A DNA stretch of 5,588 bases. Origin: Cytophagales bacterium (lineage in GTDB: Bacteria > Bacteroidota > Bacteroidia > Cytophagales > Cytophagaceae). The translations under genes and the position numbers were made by a program. The DNA lies in assembly GCA_025360235.1 (NCBI GenBank), contig JANYCO010000435.1, forward strand, positions 1-5,588, in the 5' to 3' direction. The notes under the pieces are model-generated. The model was not told the DNA's origin and ran no database searches. It saw nothing but the letters and a program-made list of their open reading frames with translations. Below, in pieces: positions 1-5,588 of the stretch (the stretch's first letter is position 1; every line of letters starts with the position of its first letter).

Positions 1-889
1 TAACAATAGCAGCATAAACAATCCTGGCTATTATATAACAAACCACAAACTTGAATGAGAAACTTGACCTCTTTAACTTTAGGAAATAAATTGCATAAAG
101 TAAGATAGAAACAGATATAGAAGCACGTGACAAATTCTTTATCAGGTCTGCATACTCTGAATAATCAGGCAAAAGGAACAACCCATTGCCGTCGCGAAAC
201 AACATATGAATGGTTTGAGAAAGAATAAAAAATATGTAAATCAACACAACTTTATCTCTAAAGAATAAATAGTTTATAAAACTATAAATGAAAACAAAAA
301 GCATTAATCCGTAAAAAAGCCCAACCAGAAGATACTCCCTGGAATATCTGGTAAAAAAATAAAAATTAGGAAAAATACCAAATGCATATTCATACGTAGA
401 TTCATTCTTTATTCTTATAAATATTGTCTTTGTCTCATGTGGTTTAATCGTAATAGGAAAAGAGGGTTGCCGATGCTGAATAACTCTGGAAAAAACACTC
501 ATCGTGTCGCGGTAGATTTGTTTCTCCATTCTTCCAAGACTATCCTGTATAAGAACATCTATTTCATCAACAGAATAAAAATAAGAAACAAGTATCCATT
601 CGGATAACGATGTGCCATTATTGCTTACGCGAATTCGATACCAATAATCCTTTTTTACATCGGGGTTATGAATAAAAAGACGGTCGTTTATAAGAACAAT
701 GGAAGAATCAAGCTTGGCCTCGTTCGCCCACTTTACTTTTTCAAAGTAATTGCTGTCTAAAGAATAGTTTGTTTCGGCATTATCTAATATCAGCGTTTTC
801 TCAGCATGGCTTCTATAGGGAATTAGCGAACTCACAAGAGCTCCAAACAGAAAGAATACTTTACAAACTGCACGCATAAGAATTTGCAT
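1..889 (-). CDS. 7TMR-DISM family membrane receptor, N-terminal part (runs off left edge)
   Basis: This frame stays open for 296 codons from an ATG at 889 to the window edge, so the 3' part is missing. Residues 1-29 look like a signal peptide (hydrophobic VFFLFGALVSSLI, then a SHA/EK cleavage site). Residues about 30-180 form a soluble, probably periplasmic beta-rich domain of the 7TMR-DISMED2 type; the segment DYWYRIRVSN (81-90) and the later IFIRIKNES (156-164) fit that family. Membrane segments follow at about 186-206, 213-228, 255-270 and 279-296. The LFYGLMLFVFIYSF (191-204), FFRDK (209-213) and FRDGNG (231-236) stretches match the start of a 7TMR-DISM seven-helix domain. Family members sense extracellular ligands, often carbohydrates, and usually carry a C-terminal output such as a histidine kinase, GGDEF or DNA-binding domain; here that part lies outside the window. 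An alternative start is the ATG at 877 (Met5). Family assignment is from sequence pattern; ligand and output are unknown. Confidence 0.87.
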   Translation of the reverse strand, partial: MQILMRAVCKVFFLFGALVSSLIPYRSHAEKTLILDNAETNYSLDSNYFEKVKWANEAKLDSSIVLINDRLFIHNPDVKKDYWYRIRVSNNGTSLSEWILVSYFYSVDEIDVLIQDSLGRMEKQIYRDTMSVFSRVIQHRQPSFPITIKPHETKTIFIRIKNESTYEYAFGIFPNFYFFTRYSREYLLVGLFYGLMLFVFIYSFINYLFFRDKVVLIYIFFILSQTIHMLFRDGNGLFLLPDYSEYADLIKNLSRASISVSILLYAIYFLKLKRSSFSFKFVVCYIIARIVYAAIV

Positions 890-940
890 CCACTAATTTC
901 AAGCTTTAATATACAATTTTTTCTGAATTTAATACATAAA

Positions 941-958
941 ACCAGATTTAAAATCGGT
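941..958 (-). promoter_or_regulatory. Weak candidate promoter/imperfect dyad upstream of the receptor gene
   Basis: On the minus strand, TAAATCTG (950 to 943) matches the Bacteroidota -7 box TAnnTTTG with one mismatch, about 55 bases before the receptor ATG. It lies inside an imperfect inverted repeat: the left arm ACC-A-GATTT faces AAATC-GGT on the right, with one unpaired A. No TTG element sits at the expected upstream distance. It may be a promoter or operator for the receptor gene, but AT-rich DNA gives such matches by chance. Confidence 0.2.
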
Positions 959-975
959 CTTAATTTATTTATGCG

Positions 976-983
976 TAAATTTG
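976..983 (+). promoter_or_regulatory. TAnnTTTG -7 box of the DEAD-box helicase gene
   Basis: TAAATTTG is a perfect match to the Bacteroidota -7 promoter consensus TAnnTTTG. It ends six bases before the ATG at 990. Since transcription in this phylum usually starts about four to seven bases after the box, the RNA would begin at or within a few bases of the start codon, giving a leaderless or nearly leaderless message. I see no TTG at the usual -33 distance (the region reads TTAATTTATT), which lowers confidence. Confidence 0.5.
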
Positions 984-989
984 TCTTCC

Positions 990-2231
990 ATGAAATTTGA
1001 ACATTACACAATAGCTCCTGAGATTAAAAAAAGTTTGGCAGAATCCGGATTCCTCCGTCCTACTGATATTCAGTACAAATCCATTCCTCCCATTCTTGCA
1101 GGAGAAGACGTACTCGCTATTGCACAGACGGGTACTGGTAAGACCGCTGCCTTTGTAATTCCTGTTCTGGACATTATTTTAAACCTCCGTCCTGACCATT
1201 ATATTCCTGACATTAAATGTCTTGTAATGGCACCTACCCGAGAGCTTGCTATCCAAATTTCAGAAGTATTTACAAAAATTGGAAAGTACACCCGATTGAA
1301 AACTATTTGTATTACAGGAGGTTTAGAACAAGATCCCCAAATTGCTGAACTAACAAAAGGAGCTGAGATCTTAGTGGCTACACCTGGAAGAATGTTTGAC
1401 CTTATTTATCAAAAACATATAAAAATAACAAACGTAGAAATTCTTGTACTGGACGAAGCCGACCGGATGTTGGACCTGGGATTTCTCAGAGACATCGATG
1501 ATGTAAAGAAATTTCTTCCCAAAAAACACCAGACATTATTTTTCTCTGCCACCATAAATGAGAAAATTAAAGACCTTGCTTATTCTTTGGTGCGCAATCC
1601 AATCCGTATTCAAATCTCTCCTAAAGATCCTGTTTCCAAAAATGTGACACACTCCGTAGCCTTTATCAGCATGGACGACAAACGCTTTTTCCTGGAAAGG
1701 CTGATCAATGAAAATCCGGATAAAAAAATTCTTGTTTTCGTACGTACACAGGTCCGTGCTGAAAGAGTACATTCCGCCATGGAACGGGTAGGGATAAAAA
1801 CACTGACCATGCACGGAGGCAAAGAACAGGAAGACCGCACAAATGTGATGAACGAATTCAAGACCGGATCTGCAAAAGTGGTGATCGCCACCGATATCAG
1901 TGCCCGTGGTATTGATATTCCTGAAGTTGAATACGTGGTTAATTACGACATGCCTGAAGTTGCCGAAAATTACGTACACCGCGTAGGGCGCACAGGTCGG
2001 GGAGTATCAAAAGGTTTTGCAGTTTCCTTTTGCAGTATTGAAGAAAAAGAAATTCTGGAAGAGATCGAAACTTTCCTTACCAAAGAGATCAAAGTAATGG
2101 AAATCAAAAAAGACGATTACAATACTACACTTGCCATTACAGAAGACACCAACGACAATTGGAAAGCATTGTTGAAGGAAGCAGAAAAAGAAGATCAAGA
2201 ATACAAGAATAAGAAAAAAAAGAAAAAATAA
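990..2231 (+). CDS. DEAD-box ATP-dependent RNA helicase, RhlE-like
   Basis: This 413-residue protein is a complete two-domain DEAD-box helicase, which uses ATP to unwind short RNA duplexes in the cytoplasm, typically in ribosome assembly or mRNA turnover. All core motifs are visible: Q motif (F21 to Q28), motif I AQTGTGKT (45-52), Ia APTREL (81-86), TGG (109-111), Ib TPGR (131-134), II DEAD (155-158), III SAT (186-188), IV VFVRT (249-253), V ATDISARGIDI (300-310) and VI HRVGRTGR (330-337). After residue about 370 only a short charged tail remains, ending in six lysines, which may help RNA binding. The length and minimal tail fit RhlE-like proteins; the exact subfamily (RhlE, DeaD, CshA) cannot be fixed by eye. 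I chose the ATG at 990 over an in-frame TTG at 981, because homologues usually begin close to this F/L-rich Q-motif lead-in and the TTG lies within the likely -7 box. It is transcribed divergently from the receptor gene. Confidence 0.96.
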   Translation: MKFEHYTIAPEIKKSLAESGFLRPTDIQYKSIPPILAGEDVLAIAQTGTGKTAAFVIPVLDIILNLRPDHYIPDIKCLVMAPTRELAIQISEVFTKIGKYTRLKTICITGGLEQDPQIAELTKGAEILVATPGRMFDLIYQKHIKITNVEILVLDEADRMLDLGFLRDIDDVKKFLPKKHQTLFFSATINEKIKDLAYSLVRNPIRIQISPKDPVSKNVTHSVAFISMDDKRFFLERLINENPDKKILVFVRTQVRAERVHSAMERVGIKTLTMHGGKEQEDRTNVMNEFKTGSAKVVIATDISARGIDIPEVEYVVNYDMPEVAENYVHRVGRTGRGVSKGFAVSFCSIEEKEILEEIETFLTKEIKVMEIKKDDYNTTLAITEDTNDNWKALLKEAEKEDQEYKNKKKKKK

Positions 2232-2260
2232 ACTGTTATTAATTTTTGAAAAAAAACCTG

Positions 2261-2268
2261 TATATTTG
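2261..2268 (+). promoter_or_regulatory. TAnnTTTG -7 box upstream of the T9SS cargo gene
   Basis: TATATTTG matches the Bacteroidota -7 consensus at every fixed base. It lies 71 bases before the ATG at 2340, so a transcript starting around 2273-2275 would have a leader of about 65 bases. The nearest upstream TTTTTG ends only 12 bases before the box, shorter than the usual spacing to a -33 element. The box suggests that the secreted protein is expressed independently of the helicase rather than in an operon with it. Confidence 0.5.
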
Positions 2269-2280
2269 TTAAGTACTTTT

Positions 2281-2303
2281 AATCAGAATTTTTATTGCTG
2301 ATT
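2281..2303 (+). terminator. Weak hairpin in the helicase/T9SS gene spacer
   Basis: AATCAG (2281-2286) and CTGATT (2298-2303) can pair into a 6-bp stem with an 11-base loop, followed by a T-rich run (TTTAATTTTT). It could be a poor intrinsic terminator of helicase transcripts or a structure in the 5' leader of the T9SS gene. The stem is short and only two of its six pairs are G-C, so it may be chance. Confidence 0.22.
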
Positions 2304-2339
2304 TTTAATTTTTGAAGAATGTTTTAAAATTACTTTTTT

Positions 2340-4268
2340 ATGAAACGACTAAAATCGCTATTGGGTCTGTATATTTTTATGAACCTACTAACCCTAAATT
2401 CTACAAACGCTACCGCGCTTTATTATAGAAGTCTCCAATCAGGATATTGGAAAGTTGCTTCGGTATGGGAAACGGCCGACGATGTTAATTTTACTGTTAA
2501 TGTAGTAACGGCATCTATTGCTCCTGATTTTAATTCCGCTACAATCCTAATTCGAAATGGCCATACCATTACCATCGACCAATCATTGATCCTTGATGAA
2601 ACCATCGTGGAATTCAACGGTACACTTATTTATGGAAATTATGTGACCTCTGTTTTATCCATAAACAATGGTGCTGGTGTGGATTTGCAAGTTGATGGAA
2701 CACTCGAAGACAGTGGCCCGTTTAACATCGGCTGGACCAGCAGCAGCGCTTCCTGGGCGCTGGGTAGTACTGGAACAATAATCAGAACAAGAAGTACTAG
2801 TGCCACATTTTGGAGAGATCATTATGAAGGTGGGATGTCAATGATTTCACCAAGCTCTACCTGGATCATTCGAAAACAGGGAGCCGATAACCCAAGCATT
2901 TCAGCTATCGCTTCCTTTTATGGGAATTTAAAAATAGAGAACACTACTGCTGCTTTCTGGAACGCAACGGTAGTCGGTTCAAAATTTATTGGAACATCCA
3001 GCGCTCCTGTTATCAAAGGCAATATGGAGGTTGGAACCAGTAGTGGTTTTGGAGTAAAATTTTACAGTCAGAACAGTGCAGTTGCTCCACTTTTAATAAA
3101 AGGTAATCTGCTTATAAATTCCGGCTCAGAATTTAATCTGGAAGATGCCTCTACTACTACCGGTGCGAGTGGAGTAGAAATACAAGGAAATCTACTGGTG
3201 AACGGAACTTTGTCATACGACCTCACTGATGCGGCAGACAATAACAGAACGATAAAATTCAGTGGATTATTAAATCAAACCCTATCAGGAACTGGAAATT
3301 TGTATGTCTATAATCTTGTGAACAATAAAATTTCAGGGGATTTAATTCTAAACAGAGCAATTGATATTAATAATAAATTAACCCTTGAAAATGGGAAACT
3401 TGAACTGAATAAAAACACCCTTACGCTCCAAAATAATTCTCCTTTAGCGTTAGCAAGAATAAACGGATGGATAAAAAGTGAAGCGGTTGACAATACTTCA
3501 AAACTAGCATGGAATATAGGCGCTCTGAATGGTGTGTATGAATTTCCCTTTGGGAAAGACGCTGCACATTATATTCCCTTCTTTTTCACTCTTACTACGG
3601 GCAACGCAGGCTTGGTTTCTATTTCAACCTATGGCACTAGTTCCGACAACTTACCTTTCCCTTCTTTACCCGTTCTGGTTACCAATCTGGATATAAACGG
3701 AGTGAACGATAGCAGCTTCACTGTTGACCGCTATTGGCAGATCGACAAAACCGGCAGTTTATGTACAGCTACATTTTCCTTCTCTTACAGCAATACTGAA
3801 AGTCCCACTACCACCTCTATACTTTTCGCACAACAATACAATAGCAGCACAAATACATGGGATCCCGCTCTCTGCTGCCAGACACAAGACTTAACAAATC
3901 ATACTGTAACGATACCCAATGTACAAAACTTTGGTGTTTGGTCGTTGATGGAAAATAATCTGGCGCTGAAATTTGATGAAACAAAAAACAATTCCAATGT
4001 TCTCACAGAGACGACAGCTATTTTAATTTTTCCAAATCCATGCAACGAAATGCTTTACCTGCATTATTATGCAGAAGAAAGTGCACAACTGGAAATAGGA
4101 ATATATAATAGTATAGGAATAAAGTTGGAAGATAAAAAAATGGAATGTAAAAAGGGAGAAAATAGTTTTGGGCTTGATCTTTCGAATATAGATGACGGTT
4201 TGATCTATTTGAAAATTGCGGATAGAGAAAAAGTGATTTGGAGGAAGGTTTTGAAGGAGAGGAATTGA
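2340..4268 (+). CDS. Secreted beta-repeat protein with T9SS type A C-terminal sorting domain
   Basis: This 642-residue protein is built for export. Residues 1-26 form a Sec signal peptide (MKRLKSLL, hydrophobic core, ATA/LYY cleavage site). At the end, residues 564-642 are a T9SS type A sorting domain: it opens with FPNP (564-567), contains IYNSIG (585-590), and ends with the usual beta-strand and basic residues. The domain directs passage through the outer membrane and is normally removed on secretion or surface attachment. In between, the YYRSLQSGYWKVASVW start (28-43) and RNGHTITI (72-79) are typical of large Bacteroidota adhesin-like proteins. Residues 195-360 contain short GNLxxN strands suggesting a parallel beta-solenoid. 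The YEFPFGKD (400-407) and VDRYWQID (462-469) blocks recur before the sorting domain in such proteins. No catalytic motif is visible; surface adhesion or matrix function is a guess. The ATG at 2340 gives the complete signal peptide; no Shine-Dalgarno sequence precedes it. Confidence 0.92.
   Translation: MKRLKSLLGLYIFMNLLTLNSTNATALYYRSLQSGYWKVASVWETADDVNFTVNVVTASIAPDFNSATILIRNGHTITIDQSLILDETIVEFNGTLIYGNYVTSVLSINNGAGVDLQVDGTLEDSGPFNIGWTSSSASWALGSTGTIIRTRSTSATFWRDHYEGGMSMISPSSTWIIRKQGADNPSISAIASFYGNLKIENTTAAFWNATVVGSKFIGTSSAPVIKGNMEVGTSSGFGVKFYSQNSAVAPLLIKGNLLINSGSEFNLEDASTTTGASGVEIQGNLLVNGTLSYDLTDAADNNRTIKFSGLLNQTLSGTGNLYVYNLVNNKISGDLILNRAIDINNKLTLENGKLELNKNTLTLQNNSPLALARINGWIKSEAVDNTSKLAWNIGALNGVYEFPFGKDAAHYIPFFFTLTTGNAGLVSISTYGTSSDNLPFPSLPVLVTNLDINGVNDSSFTVDRYWQIDKTGSLCTATFSFSYSNTESPTTTSILFAQQYNSSTNTWDPALCCQTQDLTNHTVTIPNVQNFGVWSLMENNLALKFDETKNNSNVLTETTAILIFPNPCNEMLYLHYYAEESAQLEIGIYNSIGIKLEDKKMECKKGENSFGLDLSNIDDGLIYLKIADREKVIWRKVLKERN
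3009..3260 (+). repeat. Three 28-residue GN(L/M) repeats in the T9SS cargo protein
   Basis: Residues 224-251, 252-279 and 280-307 each open with a hydrophobic residue, then I-(K/Q)-G-N-(M/L): VIKGNMEV, LIKGNLLI and EIQGNLLV. The G-N pairs fall at 227, 255 and 283, exactly 28 residues apart. Looser copies (YGNLKIEN at 194, TGNLYVYN at 318) flank the block. The pattern fits beta-solenoid coils. DNA identity between units is low, so these are old protein repeats rather than recent DNA duplications. Confidence 0.6.
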
Positions 4269-4290
4269 ATTTTTAATTTTTTAAATAAAA

Positions 4291-4320
4291 AATAAAGTTG
4301 CTATAAATAGCAACTTTATT
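4291..4320. terminator. Perfect 13-bp-stem hairpin, probably a (bidirectional) intrinsic terminator
   Basis: AATAAAGTTGCTA (4291-4303) is the exact reverse complement of TAGCAACTTTATT (4308-4320), with a TAAA loop. The hairpin starts 22 bases after the stop codon of the T9SS cargo gene. It is flanked by an A-rich tract on the left and AAAACTTTTT on the right, so it can act on either strand. It ends 21 bases before the toxin start codon, so it separates the two transcription units and could also lie inside the toxin-antitoxin promoter region. Confidence 0.82.
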
Positions 4321-4341
4321 AAAACTTTTTACGTTATTTGT

Positions 4342-4686
4342 ATGAAAAGAAAATATGAAGTTGTGTACTCTCCACAAGTGCAAAAATTTAAAGCTGATCT
4401 GAGTTTAAAAGAACTAAAGAAAATAAATTTTGTACTAGATAAAGTCGAGATAGGTCTATTTGGAGACTGGTTTAAGAAAATGTCTGGATCAGAAGACCTT
4501 TGGGAATTTGTAATAAATTATAATGGAATCTTCTATAGGATACTTGCATTCTTTGACAAAACAGATAAGGAAATTCCTTTGATTATTGCTGCTATTGGAT
4601 TCAAGAAAAAATCAAACAAAACTCCTTCCGGAGAAATTGAAAAGGCAACACAATTCAAGAAAAGATATTTTAATGAAATATGTTAA
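4342..4686 (+). CDS. higB: HigB/RelE-like toxin of the phage Gp49-like family
   Basis: This 114-residue basic protein fits the Gp49-like (HigB) branch of the RelE superfamily, whose members cleave mRNA, usually on the ribosome, and stop growth when free of antitoxin. The diagnostic parts are YSPQVQKF (9-16) at the start, LWEFVINYNG (53-62) followed by IFYRILAFFD (63-72) with Arg66 in the usual position of a conserved arginine, and GFKKKSNKTPSGEIEKA (86-102) near the C terminus. Length is normal for the family and no frame damage is seen, so the toxin is probably intact. The antitoxin gene follows within a few bases, so the order is toxin first, as is usual for HigBA. The ATG at 4342 is the only good start; no Shine-Dalgarno sequence precedes it. 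The family call is by motif; the cleavage target cannot be read from the sequence. Confidence 0.88.
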   Translation: MKRKYEVVYSPQVQKFKADLSLKELKKINFVLDKVEIGLFGDWFKKMSGSEDLWEFVINYNGIFYRILAFFDKTDKEIPLIIAAIGFKKKSNKTPSGEIEKATQFKKRYFNEIC

Positions 4687-4690
4687 CAAG

Positions 4691-5047
4691 ATGAAAAAGA
4701 AAACAGAAAAATTAAAAGCGATGGGATTTATCTCTCATGCTGAATCAAAAGATAAGTTATACGGTAAAAGAGGTACAGCCAAAAGAGAGCTATACGAACA
4801 AGCCTTAAAAATAGAATTGATTGGAGAATTTTTAAAACGAATGCGCAAAAATAAAAACGTTACACAAGAGCAACTGGCAAGCCAAATGGGATTAAAAGAC
4901 AAATCGTATATTTCCAAAATGGAAAATGATGCCAATGAAATAAAGATTAGCACTTTGAGAAAGTATCTGGAAGCTTTAAACGCTTCAAAAATTTCACTCA
5001 AAATCGTTATGGAAAATGGAAAACCAGAGGAACTCGTAATAATATAA
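4691..5047 (+). CDS. higA: HigA-like XRE-family antitoxin
   Basis: This 118-residue protein should neutralise the toxin encoded just upstream and repress the operon by binding its promoter. The N-terminal part, with YGKRGTAKREL (24-34), resembles the segment found in HigA proteins paired with Gp49-like toxins. A lambda-repressor-type helix-turn-helix spans about 44-98: TQEQLASQMG (58-67) is helix 2 and KSYISKMEN (71-79) the recognition helix. A short tail ends in EELVII. I chose the ATG at 4691, four bases after the toxin stop codon, because it gives the MKKKTEKLKAMG start typical of these antitoxins. An in-frame ATG at 4673 would overlap the toxin gene by 14 bases and add MKYVNK. Either arrangement implies translational coupling. 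The gene converges with the XRE regulator at 5087-5458. Confidence 0.88.
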   Translation: MKKKTEKLKAMGFISHAESKDKLYGKRGTAKRELYEQALKIELIGEFLKRMRKNKNVTQEQLASQMGLKDKSYISKMENDANEIKISTLRKYLEALNASKISLKIVMENGKPEELVII

Positions 5048-5048
5048 G

Positions 5049-5084
5049 TTAAGCGGTTTATTCAATAATTGCACAAAACCTTAA
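5049..5084. terminator. Possible weak terminator between the convergent antitoxin and XRE genes
   Basis: The 39-base gap between two convergent stop codons can fold: TTAA-GC-GGTTT (5049-5059) faces AAACC-TTAA (5076-5084), giving a nine-pair stem with a two-base bulge and a 16-base loop. A competing pairing, AATAATT (5064-5070) with AATTATT (5085-5091), is also possible. No clear T-run follows on the plus strand. Position favours a shared terminator; the structure alone is weak. Confidence 0.3.
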
Positions 5085-5086
5085 AA

Positions 5087-5458
5087 TTATTTCCTTGCCT
5101 TTGATTTTTTGACAGTCGCTTTTTGGGTATTCAAGGATGACTTTAGACTGTTAATTTCTTTTGCCATATCCTGAATCATTTTAACAAGTTCTTCGATATC
5201 GCCCTTCGTAGCAAAACCATAATTTTTGGGAGGGTCTTCAACACCATAGATGGATTTCGAATCTTTAAAAAATTCCACGATGTCTACTTCCAATACTTTG
5301 GCGATTTCTTCCAAACGTTTTATGGAAATATTGGACTCTTCTCTTTCAATCTTAGAATAAGCGCTCTTGGTAATACCTAACTCAAAGGCCATATTATCTT
5401 GGGTAAATTCTTTGGCCTGCCTTATCTTCCTGATTTTTTGTCCTACTGAGATTTTCAT
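5087..5458 (-). CDS. Small XRE-family transcriptional regulator with coiled-coil tail
   Basis: This 123-residue protein is a DNA-binding regulator. Residues 7-62 form an XRE/Cro-C1 helix-turn-helix domain: KIRKIRQAKEFTQDNMAFELGI (8-29) covers helices 1 and 2, TKSAYSKIERE (30-40) is the recognition helix, and ISIKRLEEIAKVLEVDIVEFF (44-64) completes the fold. A linker with YGVEDPPKNYG (71-81) leads to an amphipathic, probably coiled-coil segment (85-110) that could support dimer formation. The tail (112-123) is very basic and may add non-specific DNA contact. It lacks toxin or peptidase domains, and no partner gene is visible, so its target is unknown. It is not the toxin's antitoxin, since that gene is present and adjacent. 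A dyad directly before the start codon suggests autoregulation. The ATG at 5458 gives a normal XRE N terminus. Confidence 0.88.
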   Translation of the reverse strand: MKISVGQKIRKIRQAKEFTQDNMAFELGITKSAYSKIEREESNISIKRLEEIAKVLEVDIVEFFKDSKSIYGVEDPPKNYGFATKGDIEELVKMIQDMAKEINSLKSSLNTQKATVKKSKARK

Positions 5459-5460
5459 TA

Positions 5461-5477
5461 GAGTAAAAATATTACTC
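5461..5477. promoter_or_regulatory. 17-bp dyad, candidate autoregulatory operator of the XRE gene
   Basis: GAGTAAAAATATTACTC has perfect 6-bp arms (GAGTAA/TTACTC) around a 5-base centre. It ends two bases before the XRE start codon on the minus strand. On that strand it contains TATTTTTA, one base off the TAnnTTTG box, so repressor bound here would cover both the -7 region and the start of the message. Size and symmetry are right for an XRE dimer. Binding is inferred. Confidence 0.5.
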
Positions 5478-5502
5478 CAATGTTTTCAATTGTGTCATAA
5501 TA

Positions 5503-5534
5503 TTGCTTTATTGTATCCTATTAGTATACTTTTG
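5503..5534 (+). promoter_or_regulatory. Rightward Bacteroidota-type promoter for a gene beyond the window
   Basis: TACTTTTG (5527-5534) matches the -7 consensus TAnnTTTG exactly. TTG (5503-5505) lies 21 bases upstream of it, near the expected spacing for the -33 element. Transcription would start near 5540 and run right. No ATG occurs in the plus strand between the box and the window end, so the gene it drives starts outside. The 8-bp palindrome AGTATACT (5523-5530) overlaps the -7 box and could be an operator half-site pair. Confidence 0.55.
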
Positions 5535-5588
5535 TTTCCATTTATACATACAATCGGTCATTCAGTGGATTATAAATCAACTTTTGAG

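Noticed and set aside
981..989. TTG start adding three residues to the helicase
   Set aside because: It overlaps the TAAATTTG promoter box, and the ATG at 990 fits family N termini.
1536..1979. Minus-strand open frames of 147 and 93 codons inside the helicase gene
   Set aside because: They lie opposite a fully conserved helicase, show no recognisable domain, and have compositions expected from antisense reading.
2240..2316. 11-bp direct repeat TAATTTTTGAA at 2240-2250 and 2306-2316
   Set aside because: It is low-complexity AT sequence in a T-rich spacer; no mobile element or target duplication lies between the copies.
4330..4340. TACGTTATTTG just before the toxin as a promoter box
   Set aside because: No register matches TAnnTTTG at all fixed bases; the best ones miss two, so I do not call a promoter there.
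4586..4690. Extended antitoxin N terminus overlapping the toxin gene
   Set aside because: The first 35 residues of that frame overlap conserved toxin codons and do not resemble antitoxin N termini.
4735..5001. Minus-strand 88-codon frame inside the antitoxin gene
   Set aside because: It is a shadow of the helix-turn-helix antitoxin, with no motif or start context of its own.
5087..5458. XRE regulator as a second antitoxin or restriction controller protein
   Set aside because: No toxin, methylase or nuclease partner is visible in the window, and the coiled-coil tail is not specific to either role.

Overview
The window looks like chromosomal DNA from a member of the Bacteroidota. Four observations point that way. 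One protein ends in a type A C-terminal sorting domain of the type IX secretion system (T9SS). Three perfect copies of the phylum's TAnnTTTG -7 promoter box sit in intergenic DNA. Shine-Dalgarno sequences are essentially missing in front of the genes. The DNA is AT-rich, with an AT-rich hairpin terminator. The genus cannot be read from the sequence.

Layout, left to right. (1) Positions 1-889, minus strand: the N-terminal part of a membrane receptor with a signal peptide, a periplasmic domain and the start of a 7TMR-DISM membrane domain. It runs off the left edge, so its output domain is not visible. (2) Positions 890-989: a 100-bp divergent intergenic region with a TAnnTTTG box just before the helicase start. 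(3) Positions 990-2231, plus strand: a compact RhlE-like DEAD-box RNA helicase with all core motifs and a lysine tail. (4) Positions 2340-4268, plus strand: a secreted, beta-rich repeat protein with a signal peptide and T9SS sorting domain, preceded by its own TAnnTTTG box. (5) Positions 4291-4320: a perfect 13-bp-stem hairpin that closes this gene. (6) Positions 4342-5047, plus strand: a toxin-first HigB/HigA-type type II toxin-antitoxin pair. (7) Positions 5087-5458, minus strand: a small XRE-family regulator, convergent with the antitoxin, with a 17-bp dyad directly before its start codon. (8) Positions 5478-5588: upstream DNA with a good rightward Bacteroidota promoter serving a gene beyond the right edge.

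Only the toxin and antitoxin clearly work together. The antitoxin should bind the toxin and repress the pair. The receptor, the helicase and the T9SS protein look like independent transcription units. The XRE regulator and the off-window divergent gene may form a small control module, because the two control regions share AGTA/TACT half-sites; this is inference. I see no CRISPR array, tRNA, rRNA, transposase or att site, and no convincing new multi-gene system. The most interesting points are the predicted leaderless helicase mRNA, the hairpin that may be both terminator and toxin-antitoxin operator, and the operator abutting the XRE start codon.
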